DNA from: Mxb001 sp046046455
Lineage (GTDB): Bacteria > Actinomycetota > Actinomycetes > S36-B12
Assembly (NCBI GenBank): GCA_046046455.1
Contig: JBJOJS010000054.1
Span: 53,378-117,377, forward strand
Direction of reading: 5' to 3'
DNA length: 64,000 nt
A program made the position numbers and the translations under genes. This document shows positions 32,939-42,153 of this stretch, one piece after another; positions within the stretch are counted from its first letter, which is position 1, and each line of letters starts with the position of its first letter. The notes under the pieces are model-generated. The model was not told the origin of the DNA and did not search any database. It saw nothing but the letters and a program-made list of their open reading frames with translations.

Positions 32939-34462
32939 GTGGCAGCACGGTCCCCCTGGGCGATCCTCTCGGTCCTCGCGGCTGCCCTCGCCCTCATCTC
33001 GCTCGATAACACCATCGTCAACGTGGCGCTGCCCACCCTCCAGGAGGAGTTGGGAGCCACCACTGCCGAGCTCCAATGGGTTGTCGATGCCTACTCGGTG
33101 CTCTTCGCCGGGACCCTCCTCCTCGCGGGCAGTCTCGGAGACCGCTTCGGGCGCAGGCGCGCCCTCGTCGTTGGTCTCGTGGTCTTCGGCGCCGGATCGT
33201 TGGCTGCCGGATTCGCGACGACAGCGGATGTGCTCATCGCGTGCCGGGCCGTGATGGGCATCGGCGGCGCCTTCATCATGCCGTCGACGCTGTCGATTCT
33301 CGTCCAGGTCTTCACCGATCCGCGAGGGCGCGCACAGGCGATCGGCATCTGGGCAGCGGTGGCTGGAGCCGCGGTGGCTGTCGGTCCGATCCTCGGTGGG
33401 TTCCTTCTCGAGGTGACGACCTGGCATGCGATCTTCTGGGTGAATCCACCGCTCGTCGTGCTGGCGCTCATCGCGACGCTCGTGCTTGTGCCGGAGTCCC
33501 GTGACCCGAGCCATCCGCGGCTGGATCCCTTGGGCGCCGTGTTGTCTACGGTGGGAATCATCGCCTTCGTCGTCACGGTGATCGAGGTGCCGGACCAGGG
33601 GATTTCCACGGTGACGATCCTCTCGACGATCACGGCGGTCGTGTTCCTCGCGGCCTTCGTCTGGTGGGAGCGACGAGCGCCGCGGCCGCTCCTGCCGATG
33701 GAGCTCTTCGCGGACAGGCTCTTCACGGTGGCCGTCATCACCGTGGCGCTCGTCTACGGCGCTCTCATGGGCGTGATGTTCTTCCTCCCGCAGTTCCTCC
33801 AACTCGTGCAGGGGGATACCCCGCTGCAGTCGGGCATCGCCATGCTCCCCGCCGCGGGCGGACTCTTCCTCGCATCCCTCTTCAGTCCGCGCTGGGCGGA
33901 CCGATTCGGCACCCGCCGCATCGTGGTGAGCGGGCTAGTGCTTGTCGTCCTCGGTCTGACTTTCGCCGCCTACCTGACGGCGACCTCGTCGTACCTCCAT
34001 GTCGGCGGCAGCCTCGGACTCATGGGTCTCGGTCTGGGCATGGTCCTGCCGCAGGCGACCAACGCCGTCCTCGCTTCGGTCCCACGCGAGCGAGCGGGCA
34101 TGGGATCGGCGGTCAACGACGGGGTGGGCGAGCTCGGTGGCTCACTTGGAGTCGCCATCCTCGGATCCTTGCTCTCCCTGGGGTATCGCAACGAGATCGA
34201 GGCGCAGATCCAGGCGGCGGGCGACGCCATCTCCGCGATCCCCGCCGGTGTCGTCGAGGCTGTCCGGGAGTCGCTCGCCGCGGGATCGCTCGCCGTTGCG
34301 CAACTCCCGGCCAACGTGGCGACCCCCATCCGAGAGGCAGCAGGCAACGCCTTCGTCTCGGGCATGACCACAGCGCTGCTGGTGGCTGCGGTGATCGTGA
34401 GCGCAGGCGCTCTCCTTGCCTGGCGGTTGTTCCCTTCGCGCGTGGGGCGCGTCGAGGAGTAG
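32939..34462 (+). CDS. MFS drug exporter, DHA2 (14-TM) family
   Basis: 507 residues with about 14 membrane helices. The family motifs are visible: motif D1 LDNTIVNVALP in TM1, motif A GSLGDRFGRRRAL between TM2 and TM3, motif B RAVMGIGGAFIMPSTL and motif C GPILGGFLLE in TM5. It is likely a proton-driven exporter of hydrophobic compounds; the substrate cannot be told. The GTG at 32939 follows TAGTCT by 4 nt, so the leader is absent or minimal. It is divergent from the antiporter gene with 63 bp between. Confidence 0.92.
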   Translation: MAARSPWAILSVLAAALALISLDNTIVNVALPTLQEELGATTAELQWVVDAYSVLFAGTLLLAGSLGDRFGRRRALVVGLVVFGAGSLAAGFATTADVLIACRAVMGIGGAFIMPSTLSILVQVFTDPRGRAQAIGIWAAVAGAAVAVGPILGGFLLEVTTWHAIFWVNPPLVVLALIATLVLVPESRDPSHPRLDPLGAVLSTVGIIAFVVTVIEVPDQGISTVTILSTITAVVFLAAFVWWERRAPRPLLPMELFADRLFTVAVITVALVYGALMGVMFFLPQFLQLVQGDTPLQSGIAMLPAAGGLFLASLFSPRWADRFGTRRIVVSGLVLVVLGLTFAAYLTATSSYLHVGGSLGLMGLGLGMVLPQATNAVLASVPRERAGMGSAVNDGVGELGGSLGVAILGSLLSLGYRNEIEAQIQAAGDAISAIPAGVVEAVRESLAAGSLAVAQLPANVATPIREAAGNAFVSGMTTALLVAAVIVSAGALLAWRLFPSRVGRVEE

Positions 34463-34592
34463 CAGCACGACGTCGGTGTAGCCGGTCAGCAATTCCCTCT
34501 GAGGCAACACTGATCGCCATCACCATTGCCTCGCTCAGAACCGTCATCCAGGGTGAAGGGGGGGATATCGAGCGCGAGGACTGGGGCGACAC

Positions 34593-37500
34593 ATGGCGAG
34601 CCAAGGGGAGGCGTCGCACCGTCAACTCATCGTCGTTGCGAATCGACTGCCCGTCGAACCCATCGTGGGAGACGACCCCGACGGACCTCCGCAGGGGTGG
34701 CAGTTGGCCCCCGGCGGTCTCGTGAGTGCCCTCGACGCGGTTCTGCGCGACAGGACCGCCATCTGGGTCGGCAATGGCGGCAACGTTCCCGATGACCTCG
34801 GTGCGAGTGGGCTGCGACTCGAGGCGGTGCGCGTGCCGCGGCGTGATGCAGAAGCGCACTACGCGGGCTTCTCCAACAAGGCCATCTGGCCGCTCTTCCA
34901 CAGTTCGGTGGTCACTCCGGAATTCCACCGCGCGCATTTCGCCTCCTACCAGCGCGTCAACCATGCCTTCGCCGACCATGTCGCCGGCATCGCCGAGCCC
35001 GGGGCGACCGTGTGGGTGCACGACTATCAGCTGCTGCTGGTGCCATCGATGCTGCGTGACATCCGTCCCGACCTGCACATCGGCTTCTTCCTGCACATTC
35101 CCTTCCCGCCACCCGACCTCTTTGCGCAGTTGCCGTGGCGGCGAGAAGTCCTCCTGGGCATGCTGGGCGCGGATCTCATCGGAATGCAGACCCACAGTGA
35201 CGTCGTCAACGCCAGCGGAGCCATGGAGCGCTTCCTCGGCCTCACCCTGGATTCAGGGCGCGTGGCAGTGGACGAACGCTCGGTTGCGCTGGGCGCCTTC
35301 CCGATCGGCATCGATGCAGCCCACTTCGCCGTCCTCGCCTCCGATCCGGCGGTGAGGGCCCGTGCCGTCGAACTTCGCGCGGAATTGGGCAATCCGGAGA
35401 CCCTCATCCTCGGCGTCGATCGGCTCGACTACACCAAGGGCATCGACATCCGCATTCGCGCGTTCTCAGAGCTGCTCGAGTCGGAACGCCTTGATCCCAC
35501 GCGCAATGTGCTCGTCCAGCTCGCCGTGCCCTCGCGTGAGAATCTCTCGGAGTACCAGAGCATCCGTGACGAGATCGAGATGCTGGTGGGACGGTCCAAC
35601 GGTGCCTTCGCGAGTTTCGACGTGACGCCGATCCACTACCTGCGCAGGAGCCTGGATCGATCCGAGCTCGTCGCTCTCTACCTGGCAGCCGACATCATGC
35701 TGGTCACTCCTCTGCGCGACGGTATGAATCTCGTGGGCAAGGAGTACGTCGCGACGCGGGTCGACGACTCAGGCGCCCTCATCCTGAGCGAGTTTGCCGG
35801 CGCCGCTGCACAACTCGGTGATGCCTGGCTGGTCAATCCCTTCGACACCATGGCCGTCGCTCAGGCGCTTCTCGATGTCATCGGCGCTGATGCAGACGAG
35901 CGCCGCTATCGCATGCGCCGGATGAGAGCGGTCGTCTTCGGCAGTGACGCGCAAGCCTGGGCCACGGACTTCCTCGATGCACTCGACGAGGTCACGGCTA
36001 CCCGATCGGCCGCACCGCTCTCGGTTGCCGCGCACCCGGGCCGGACTGTTCCGCTCGAGGAACTCGCGACGACGCCCCACCTCCTGGTGTGCTGCGACTA
36101 CGACGGCACCCTCGCCCCGATCGTGGAGGATCCCGGTCGCGCGCTCCCTCTGCCCCATGCTGTGACGGCCCTGCGGGCTTTGTCGATCCTGCCGTCCACG
36201 ACGGTGGCGGTCGTCTCGGGCCGCGCCCTGCGCGATCTGGCGCTGCTGTCTCGCCTGCCGAGCGAGATCCACCTCATCGGGAGTCACGGGGGTGAGTTCG
36301 ACCATGATTTCGAGCTCAACGCCCACCAGCGGCGCCTTCTGGACGAGTGCACCAACGATGCCCAGGAGCTCGCTGCGACGTGCGCGGGAGCCTTCGTCGA
36401 GAGGAAGCCAAGCAGCGTGGCCATTCACATCCGCAGGTGCACGGAAGCGGATGGTCGTGAGCTGATGGAGCGCCTGGTCATGGGGCCCGGCCAGTTCCCC
36501 GGTGTCCTTGTCCGCCACGGCAAGCAGGTCATCGAACTCAGCGTGGTGCACGCCCACAAGTCCGACGCGGTCGCTCTGCTGCGTCACCGCGTTGGCGCCA
36601 CCGCCATCCTCTTCATCGGCGATGACATCACGGACGAGTCCGTCTTCGCGGGCTTGTCCGGGCCCGATGTGGGAGTCAAGGTCGGCGAAGGCGAGACGGC
36701 CGCTGGCTGGCGCGTAGACACCCCAGCTGATGTCGCCAACCTCATCATCACCCTGACGGAGTTGCGTGAGCGCTGGCTGCTGGGCGGTCACGCGGCCCCC
36801 ATCGAGGAGCACATCATGCTCTCCGATCGTCAGTCGGTGGCCCTTCTTGCCCCGGACGGCTCGATCGACTGGTTCTGCGCCCCGGAGCCCGAGTCGCCCG
36901 CGGTCTTCGCTTCGCTCCTCGGTGATGAGTCGTCGGGGCACTTCACCATCCGCCCCCGGCATGGCATGCCGATGCTGTCGCAGACGTATATCGGCGGCAC
37001 GCTCACTGCGCGCACGCGCTGGGCAGACCTCACGGTGCACGACTACATGCCCGTGCCGACGGACTGGGGTACGTCGATTGTGCGGATCGTTCGGGAGATC
37101 AGCGGGCGAGAGCCCGCCGTCGTTACGTTCGCTCCGCGGCCGCAGTTCGGAGCCCTCTCCGTGAGCCTCGAGGCAGCTGAAGGTGGACTGAGACTCGTGG
37201 GGTCCTCCGAGCAGATGGCGCTCTACTCGCCCGGAGTCGAGTGGATCATCGAAGGTCCGCCCGGTCGGCAGTCCGCGACCGCTCTCGTGGATCCGTCAGG
37301 CGGCAATGTCGTCCTGGAGTATCGCTTCGGCACCGACGATCTCTCTCCCCCGGATCGTCCCGAGCCCGAGACACGCGAGCAGACGATCCGGTACTGGCGT
37401 GACTGGGTGCGCTCGCTGTCACTGCCCGGTATCCGACCCGCTGCCGAAGAGCGTGCCGCTCTGACGTTGCGCGCGCTCTGTCACGGAGCGACCGGCGGTG

Positions 37501-38585
37501 TGCTGGCGGCGGCCACATCGAGCCTGCCCGAGCGCATCGGGGGCGTGCGCAACTGGGACTATCGCTTCTGCTGGATCCGTGACGCGGCGCTCACCGTGCG
37601 CGAGCTCGTGGCCCTGGGATCCACGGAGGAAGCCGATGCCTTCATCCGCTGGCTCCTCGGGCTCGCCGAGACAGTCGACAGTCCGGAACACCTACGGCCC
37701 GTCTACTCCCTCCACGGCCAGCCACTCGTCACCGAGGGCGTCATCGACACGCTCTCGGGATACGCGGGCAGTCGTCCGGTCCGCATCGGAAATGCGGCCG
37801 CGGGTCAGTTGCAGCTGGATGTCTACGGGCCCGTCGTGATGCTCATCGCCGACCTCGCTCGCCTGCGTGGATGCGTATCCGACGAGGAGTGGAAACTCGT
37901 CGTCAAGATGGTCGATGCCGTGACCCTGCGGTGGAGTGAGCCCGATCACGGCATCTGGGAGATTCGCGATCAGCCCAGGAGGCATACCCACTCCCGGATG
38001 ATGTGCTGGCTCACCGTGGATCATGCGCTCACGGTGGCCGAGGTGCGCGGCGAGAAGCCGCAGGGCTGGGCGCAACTCAAGGACGCCATCGCCTTCGACA
38101 TCGAGAACGAATGCTGGAACGGCGACTGCGAGGCCTATGTCGCGGCGACCGACCTCCATGAGGCGGATGCGGCTGTTCTCCAGGGCATCCTCGAGGGTTA
38201 TCCGGCTCCGGTGGACCGTGTCATCGGCACGGTGGCCTATGTCGAACGAGAACTGCGGCGTTCACAGGGGGTGTACCGGTACCGCTACGACGATGGCCTC
38301 CCCGCGGGTGAGGGCGCGATGCACATCTGCTCCGCGTGGCTTGCGGCCGTCTACGTCCGCTCGGGCGCGCTCGACGACGCCCATCAGATGCTCGATGCCA
38401 TCCTCGACGCCGCGGGCGCCAGCGGCCTGCTCCCCGAGCAGATCGATCCGCACTCGGGCCGCGGACTCGGCAATCATCCTCAGGCCTACTCCCACGTCGG
38501 CGTACTCGCGACTGCCCGGCTCCTGGCCTCCAGCCAACTCGTCACCGACGGCACCGCGACGGTCCACGGGAAGTTCGTCAGCTAG
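34593..38585 (+). CDS. Three-domain trehalose enzyme: OtsA synthase, OtsB phosphatase and GH15 glucosidase/trehalase
   Basis: 1,330 residues in one uninterrupted frame. Residues 10-470: GT20 trehalose-6-phosphate synthase (HDYQLLLVPSMLR, GVDRLDYTKGI, LRDGMNLVGKEYVA). Residues 495-735: HAD-family trehalose-6-phosphatase with the nucleophile pair Asp502/Asp504 in CDYDGTLAP and GDDITDESVF. Residues 740-1330: GH15 family (NWDYRFCWIRDAALTV), with the likely catalytic acid Glu1123 in GIWEIR and base Glu1282 in LLPEQIDPHSG. Actinobacterial GH15 proteins of this type include trehalases. The chain could therefore make trehalose from UDP-glucose and glucose-6-P and also hydrolyse it or a related glucan. 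The first two domains are commonly fused; all three together are unusual to me. GAGGACTGGGG precedes the ATG. Confidence 0.92.
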   Translation: MASQGEASHRQLIVVANRLPVEPIVGDDPDGPPQGWQLAPGGLVSALDAVLRDRTAIWVGNGGNVPDDLGASGLRLEAVRVPRRDAEAHYAGFSNKAIWPLFHSSVVTPEFHRAHFASYQRVNHAFADHVAGIAEPGATVWVHDYQLLLVPSMLRDIRPDLHIGFFLHIPFPPPDLFAQLPWRREVLLGMLGADLIGMQTHSDVVNASGAMERFLGLTLDSGRVAVDERSVALGAFPIGIDAAHFAVLASDPAVRARAVELRAELGNPETLILGVDRLDYTKGIDIRIRAFSELLESERLDPTRNVLVQLAVPSRENLSEYQSIRDEIEMLVGRSNGAFASFDVTPIHYLRRSLDRSELVALYLAADIMLVTPLRDGMNLVGKEYVATRVDDSGALILSEFAGAAAQLGDAWLVNPFDTMAVAQALLDVIGADADERRYRMRRMRAVVFGSDAQAWATDFLDALDEVTATRSAAPLSVAAHPGRTVPLEELATTPHLLVCCDYDGTLAPIVEDPGRALPLPHAVTALRALSILPSTTVAVVSGRALRDLALLSRLPSEIHLIGSHGGEFDHDFELNAHQRRLLDECTNDAQELAATCAGAFVERKPSSVAIHIRRCTEADGRELMERLVMGPGQFPGVLVRHGKQVIELSVVHAHKSDAVALLRHRVGATAILFIGDDITDESVFAGLSGPDVGVKVGEGETAAGWRVDTPADVANLIITLTELRERWLLGGHAAPIEEHIMLSDRQSVALLAPDGSIDWFCAPEPESPAVFASLLGDESSGHFTIRPRHGMPMLSQTYIGGTLTARTRWADLTVHDYMPVPTDWGTSIVRIVREISGREPAVVTFAPRPQFGALSVSLEAAEGGLRLVGSSEQMALYSPGVEWIIEGPPGRQSATALVDPSGGNVVLEYRFGTDDLSPPDRPEPETREQTIRYWRDWVRSLSLPGIRPAAEERAALTLRALCHGATGGVLAAATSSLPERIGGVRNWDYRFCWIRDAALTVRELVALGSTEEADAFIRWLLGLAETVDSPEHLRPVYSLHGQPLVTEGVIDTLSGYAGSRPVRIGNAAAGQLQLDVYGPVVMLIADLARLRGCVSDEEWKLVVKMVDAVTLRWSEPDHGIWEIRDQPRRHTHSRMMCWLTVDHALTVAEVRGEKPQGWAQLKDAIAFDIENECWNGDCEAYVAATDLHEADAAVLQGILEGYPAPVDRVIGTVAYVERELRRSQGVYRYRYDDGLPAGEGAMHICSAWLAAVYVRSGALDDAHQMLDAILDAAGASGLLPEQIDPHSGRGLGNHPQAYSHVGVLATARLLASSQLVTDGTATVHGKFVS

Positions 38586-40120
38586 CCCCGCACGGTGATG
38601 GGCCGCTTCACCACGGCCCTCTGTCCCTCCGAGGTGGCAGTGATCCGCAGCGTGCCCGACCTCGGCGGGCGCACGGATAGGGAGTAGCGTCCCTCGGCGC
38701 TGCTGCGGGTCGTCCCGAGGTCCCTCGTCTGCGACGTCGACGAGATCCACGTGATCGTCACGCGTGCCCCCGAGACTGCTCGGTCGCCTCGCAGCACCCT
38801 GCCGTAGACCTTCGTCGACTCACCCTTGCGGATCACGTCGTCGAAGATGACGCGGACCTCGAGGGGTGGGGCGATCTTGCGGGCCATCTGGCTGTAGAAG
38901 CCGTCGAGCACGAAGCCGAACTCCCACACCGCGAGGCCGGCGATGCGCTGGTCCGTCACGATGTTGGCCTTGAGTTTCGCTGACCTCGTGTCGGCGAACC
39001 AGACTTCGCGCTCGGCATTGCACCTCGTCGGTGCACCGCCGGAGCTGCCGTCGGTGTCGATCCAGTACCGGAAGGTGTACTCCCCGTACGTCGCATCCCA
39101 CGTGGGCACGACCCCCTCGCGAGCGGCGATCTCCTTCGCCCGGGCAAGGGATTGGCTGAGCATGCCCGGGACTCCTGCGGAGCCGGTCGCCGGCTTCCAG
39201 TCAGTGGGGCACCCACCGCGCGTGACGTAGGAGCCGTCCGAGCGTTGCCGCACCCAGTTGCGGGAGTACTGCGGGATCCCGAGCCAGACCTTCTTGCGGT
39301 ACGAGGGTGTGTCATCAGCCACCTGCGCGAGGGCGGAGGCGCTCACGTCCCTGGCCCACGGCCACGGTCCGATCGGTCCGGGGGAGGTGTAGCTGTAGTC
39401 GTAGGCCATGAGCCGCAGGCGATCGACGTAAGCGATGATCTCGTCCCAGGCGTAGACCCAGTAGCCCGTGCCCGGATTGGGCCTTCCATCGGAGAGGAAG
39501 GGGTAGGTGCCTGCAGGCACTGTCGCTGACAGCACGAGTCCCTCGGCGTGGAGCCGCGTCGCGAGCGTCCGGACGAAGGCCACCCATCGCGGCTTGGTCG
39601 TGGTCCACGTGTCGCGACCGTCGGCGAAGGCGAACTTCTCCCAGTCGAGGTCGACGCCGTCGAGCCCGGCCTTCGTGGCCCAGTCGACGATCTGAGCGGC
39701 GTACGCCGCGCGGTTGGTGTCGGTGGCGAGGTACGCGGAGAGTGCGCCCGCCGTCGAACCGTCGACGATGGAGCCAAGGACGGGGATTCCCGCACCTTTC
39801 AGGATGCGCCGCTGTCCGTCGAGGTGTGCGTTCGTCCACGGCGTCTCTCCGGAGGTCGAGCAGCTGCTGTCGGTGTTGTAGGTGCACAGGGGACGCTCCG
39901 CACTGGCGAAGCTCCACCAGAAGATGTGGACCTCGGGCACTGTGGACGCGCCCTTGTCCGCGAGGTCCTGGACCACGGAGTCCGGCTCCCAGTAGCCGAA
40001 CCATCCGGAGACGTAGGGACCGGTGATCAGGCGAGGTGTCATCGCCTGCGCAGGCGCAGCGAGCACGATCCCCGCGATCAACGCCAGTGCCGTGCCCATG
40101 GCACCCGTGCGCAGACTCAT
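38582..40120 (-). CDS. Secreted GH18-family glycosidase with a C-terminal Ig-like domain
   Basis: 512 residues. A signal peptide (ALALIAGIVLAAPAQA) precedes a GH18 TIM barrel with the catalytic DxxDxDxE motif in GVDLDWEKF (Glu161 as the acid). The strand RLRLMAYDYSY and the late AGLAVWEFGF are family features. The overall look is closer to YaaH-type peptidoglycan or spore-lytic glycosidases than to true chitinases, but I cannot separate these. A C-terminal Ig-like domain of about 80 residues follows. The ATG at 40120 is 6 nt after TACCGT, so it is leaderless. The stop overlaps that of the trehalose gene at CTAG. Confidence 0.88.
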   Translation of the reverse strand: MSLRTGAMGTALALIAGIVLAAPAQAMTPRLITGPYVSGWFGYWEPDSVVQDLADKGASTVPEVHIFWWSFASAERPLCTYNTDSSCSTSGETPWTNAHLDGQRRILKGAGIPVLGSIVDGSTAGALSAYLATDTNRAAYAAQIVDWATKAGLDGVDLDWEKFAFADGRDTWTTTKPRWVAFVRTLATRLHAEGLVLSATVPAGTYPFLSDGRPNPGTGYWVYAWDEIIAYVDRLRLMAYDYSYTSPGPIGPWPWARDVSASALAQVADDTPSYRKKVWLGIPQYSRNWVRQRSDGSYVTRGGCPTDWKPATGSAGVPGMLSQSLARAKEIAAREGVVPTWDATYGEYTFRYWIDTDGSSGGAPTRCNAEREVWFADTRSAKLKANIVTDQRIAGLAVWEFGFVLDGFYSQMARKIAPPLEVRVIFDDVIRKGESTKVYGRVLRGDRAVSGARVTITWISSTSQTRDLGTTRSSAEGRYSLSVRPPRSGTLRITATSEGQRAVVKRPITVRG

Positions 40121-40126
40121 GACTCG

Positions 40127-40175
40127 ACGGTACGCGTCACCCTCGTGGTGAGACCACGTACCCACGGGATAGTGT
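40127..40175. promoter_or_regulatory. Divergent leaderless promoters
   Basis: On the minus strand TACCGT (40127-40132) is 6 nt before the GH18 ATG. On the plus strand TAGTGT (40170-40175) is 6 nt before the hydrolase ATG. Both spacings put the transcription start at the start codon. Confidence 0.6.
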
Positions 40176-40181
40176 CCGGAC

Positions 40182-41690
40182 ATGCTCTCGAAGTTCTCCG
40201 TCATCGTGGTGACAGCGATTGCGACATCTGCTGTCGCTCTCGTCGCGCCGTCATCGGGCACCGCCGCGACCGATCCCGGGGCGACGCAGCGGGTCACCTG
40301 GGTCACGTGCCCCTCCGACATGCCCGCCGGGGTGGAGTGCGGACGACTCGATGTGCCGATCGATTGGGCAATCCCCGATGATCCTCGGCGCGCATCGTTC
40401 GCCTTCGCCATCCATCGCGCCACAGGCGAACGGAAGGGCACGTACACCTTCAACCCGGGCGGCCCCGGCGTCAGCGGATTGGGTTACCTGCCGATCTGGC
40501 TCACGGGCAAGCCCTACGGGCCCTGGGCCGCTCTGCCGGCGGACATCCTCGAGCACTTCGACGTCGTCGCCTGGGATCCGCGCGGCGTCGGTAACAGCAC
40601 CCCGACACTGCAGGGATGCGAGGGGACAGCGACATACGGTGAGTTGCCCCAGGCGGGGCCGGTCGACTGGACTGCCGTGGCGACGACGTACGCCGAGTCG
40701 ATGGCCGCCAGCCTGCAATCGTGCCTCGCAGCCAATCCTGATCTCGCTCCGTACCTGGGCACGCACTACGTCATCCGCGATCTCGAGGCCCTGCGCGCTG
40801 CGCTCAATGTCGGCCGGTGGACCTACAACGGCGTGAGCTACGGCACCACCGTGGGAATGGCCTACGCGCGCCAGTACCCCTCGCGGGTGCGCGCCCTGGT
40901 GCTCGACGGCGTGGCACCGACGAACCAGACGCAGTTGCAGCAGGCATCGACGATGGCCTGGGCCTGGTCGACCGCACTGAGGGTCTTCGCGGGCACGGCG
41001 CCCGCCGGATTCAGTGACAAGCTCAATCGCGTGATCGCCGCGCTCGATGAGGGTCCCCTCGAAGTCGAAGGTGTGACGTACCCGAGATTCGCCACCGACT
41101 TCGTGGGCCTCGACTCCACCGTGTCCTCTGTGTGGGTTCAGCGGAACTTCCCGGACCTACGCCGACTCTTCCAGGCACTGGACAGGGCAGCGCGCGAGCG
41201 TGGACCCGTCGTCGGTCCGGTGAGCCCCCGCCCCGCGCAGGAGGAGACGATCCCGTTCATCGTCAGCTTCGTGCTGTGCGCTGATCGACCCGATCGGCCC
41301 ACGGTGCAGCAGGTGGCGGCGATCGCGGAGACGACATCGGCCGTGGGCTTGACCGCCGCGGGGACCAAAGCGATTGAGCGTGGGCTGTGGTGCTCAGGCC
41401 TGCCCTCCATCGGCGTCCCCCTCGATGCGTCGAGCACGCCGATCCGACTCGCGAACTCGGCACTCGTCGTCAACGCGACGGGCGACCCCAAGACGCCCTG
41501 GCTGCGGGCACGCGTCGCAGCGAGCACCATCGCCGGCGCGCGCCTGCTCTCCTACGCGGGCACTCAGCATGCCGTCTATCGTCGGGTGGGGTCTCAGTGC
41601 ATCGATGGAGCAGTCACGCGTTACCTCATGACCCTGCGCCTGCCGATCGGCGATGCGTCGTGCCCCTTCAGTGTGGCGCCCGCGCGCTGA
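40182..41690 (+). CDS. Secreted alpha/beta hydrolase with TAP-like C-terminal domain
   Basis: 502 residues. A signal peptide (SVIVVTAIATSAVALVAPSSG) precedes an alpha/beta hydrolase: oxyanion region NPGGPGVSG, DVVAWDPRGVGNS, nucleophile elbow GVSYGTTVG (Ser219), and a C-terminal TAP-like domain with the acid in NATGDPKTPW and the His in GTQHAVYR. The family includes secreted tripeptidyl aminopeptidases and related peptidases of Streptomyces, so it may release peptides or cleave esters outside the cell. Transcription is leaderless by spacing. It is divergent from the GH18 gene. Confidence 0.88.
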   Translation: MLSKFSVIVVTAIATSAVALVAPSSGTAATDPGATQRVTWVTCPSDMPAGVECGRLDVPIDWAIPDDPRRASFAFAIHRATGERKGTYTFNPGGPGVSGLGYLPIWLTGKPYGPWAALPADILEHFDVVAWDPRGVGNSTPTLQGCEGTATYGELPQAGPVDWTAVATTYAESMAASLQSCLAANPDLAPYLGTHYVIRDLEALRAALNVGRWTYNGVSYGTTVGMAYARQYPSRVRALVLDGVAPTNQTQLQQASTMAWAWSTALRVFAGTAPAGFSDKLNRVIAALDEGPLEVEGVTYPRFATDFVGLDSTVSSVWVQRNFPDLRRLFQALDRAARERGPVVGPVSPRPAQEETIPFIVSFVLCADRPDRPTVQQVAAIAETTSAVGLTAAGTKAIERGLWCSGLPSIGVPLDASSTPIRLANSALVVNATGDPKTPWLRARVAASTIAGARLLSYAGTQHAVYRRVGSQCIDGAVTRYLMTLRLPIGDASCPFSVAPAR

Positions 41691-41854
41691 TCGCGGGAAA
41701 GCGGCTGGCCGCCGTGCTCGCCTGGCATCGGCCGGTGATGCACTTCGCGGGATTTGGACCGAGCCTCTTCGGGGGCATCTGCACTGCACGACGGGCACAG
41801 ATGGTGGCACGCTCGGACGCGTCAAGCATCAGCCGAAACCACACAACGAAGGAG

Positions 41855-41927
41855 TGGCCCCGAGAGGATTCGAACCTCCGACACAAGGTTTAGGAAACCT
41901 CTGCTCTATCCCCTGAGCTACGGGGCC
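41855..41927 (-). tRNA. tRNA-Arg (anticodon CCT)
   Basis: 73 nt on the minus strand fold as a cloverleaf. The acceptor GGCCCCG pairs with CGGGGCC. The D stem is GCTC/GAGC, and the anticodon stem GAGGT/ACCTT carries the loop TTCCTAA with CCT at positions 34-36. The T arm is GGAGG-TTCGAAT-CCTCT. The 3' CCA is not encoded. It reads the AGG codon. Confidence 0.95.
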
Positions 41928-42153
41928 GGGGCGCGTGTGTGCATCCGTTTTCATGTGCGTTTGCATGACCCACGCTTCGGCCAGTCACGGAGTCTATCGG
42001 GGGTATCGGACCTGACGATCGCGGGTTCGGGGCTTCGGATTCCGGGCGATGAGCCGATTTTTGAGCTCAAAGGGGTCCCCAAACTCTTGGAGGACCGGAT
42101 GGAGGCGTGCGGCTACCCGGGTTGGGTGTGAGCTTGCGGTGTTTGTTGGCGCT

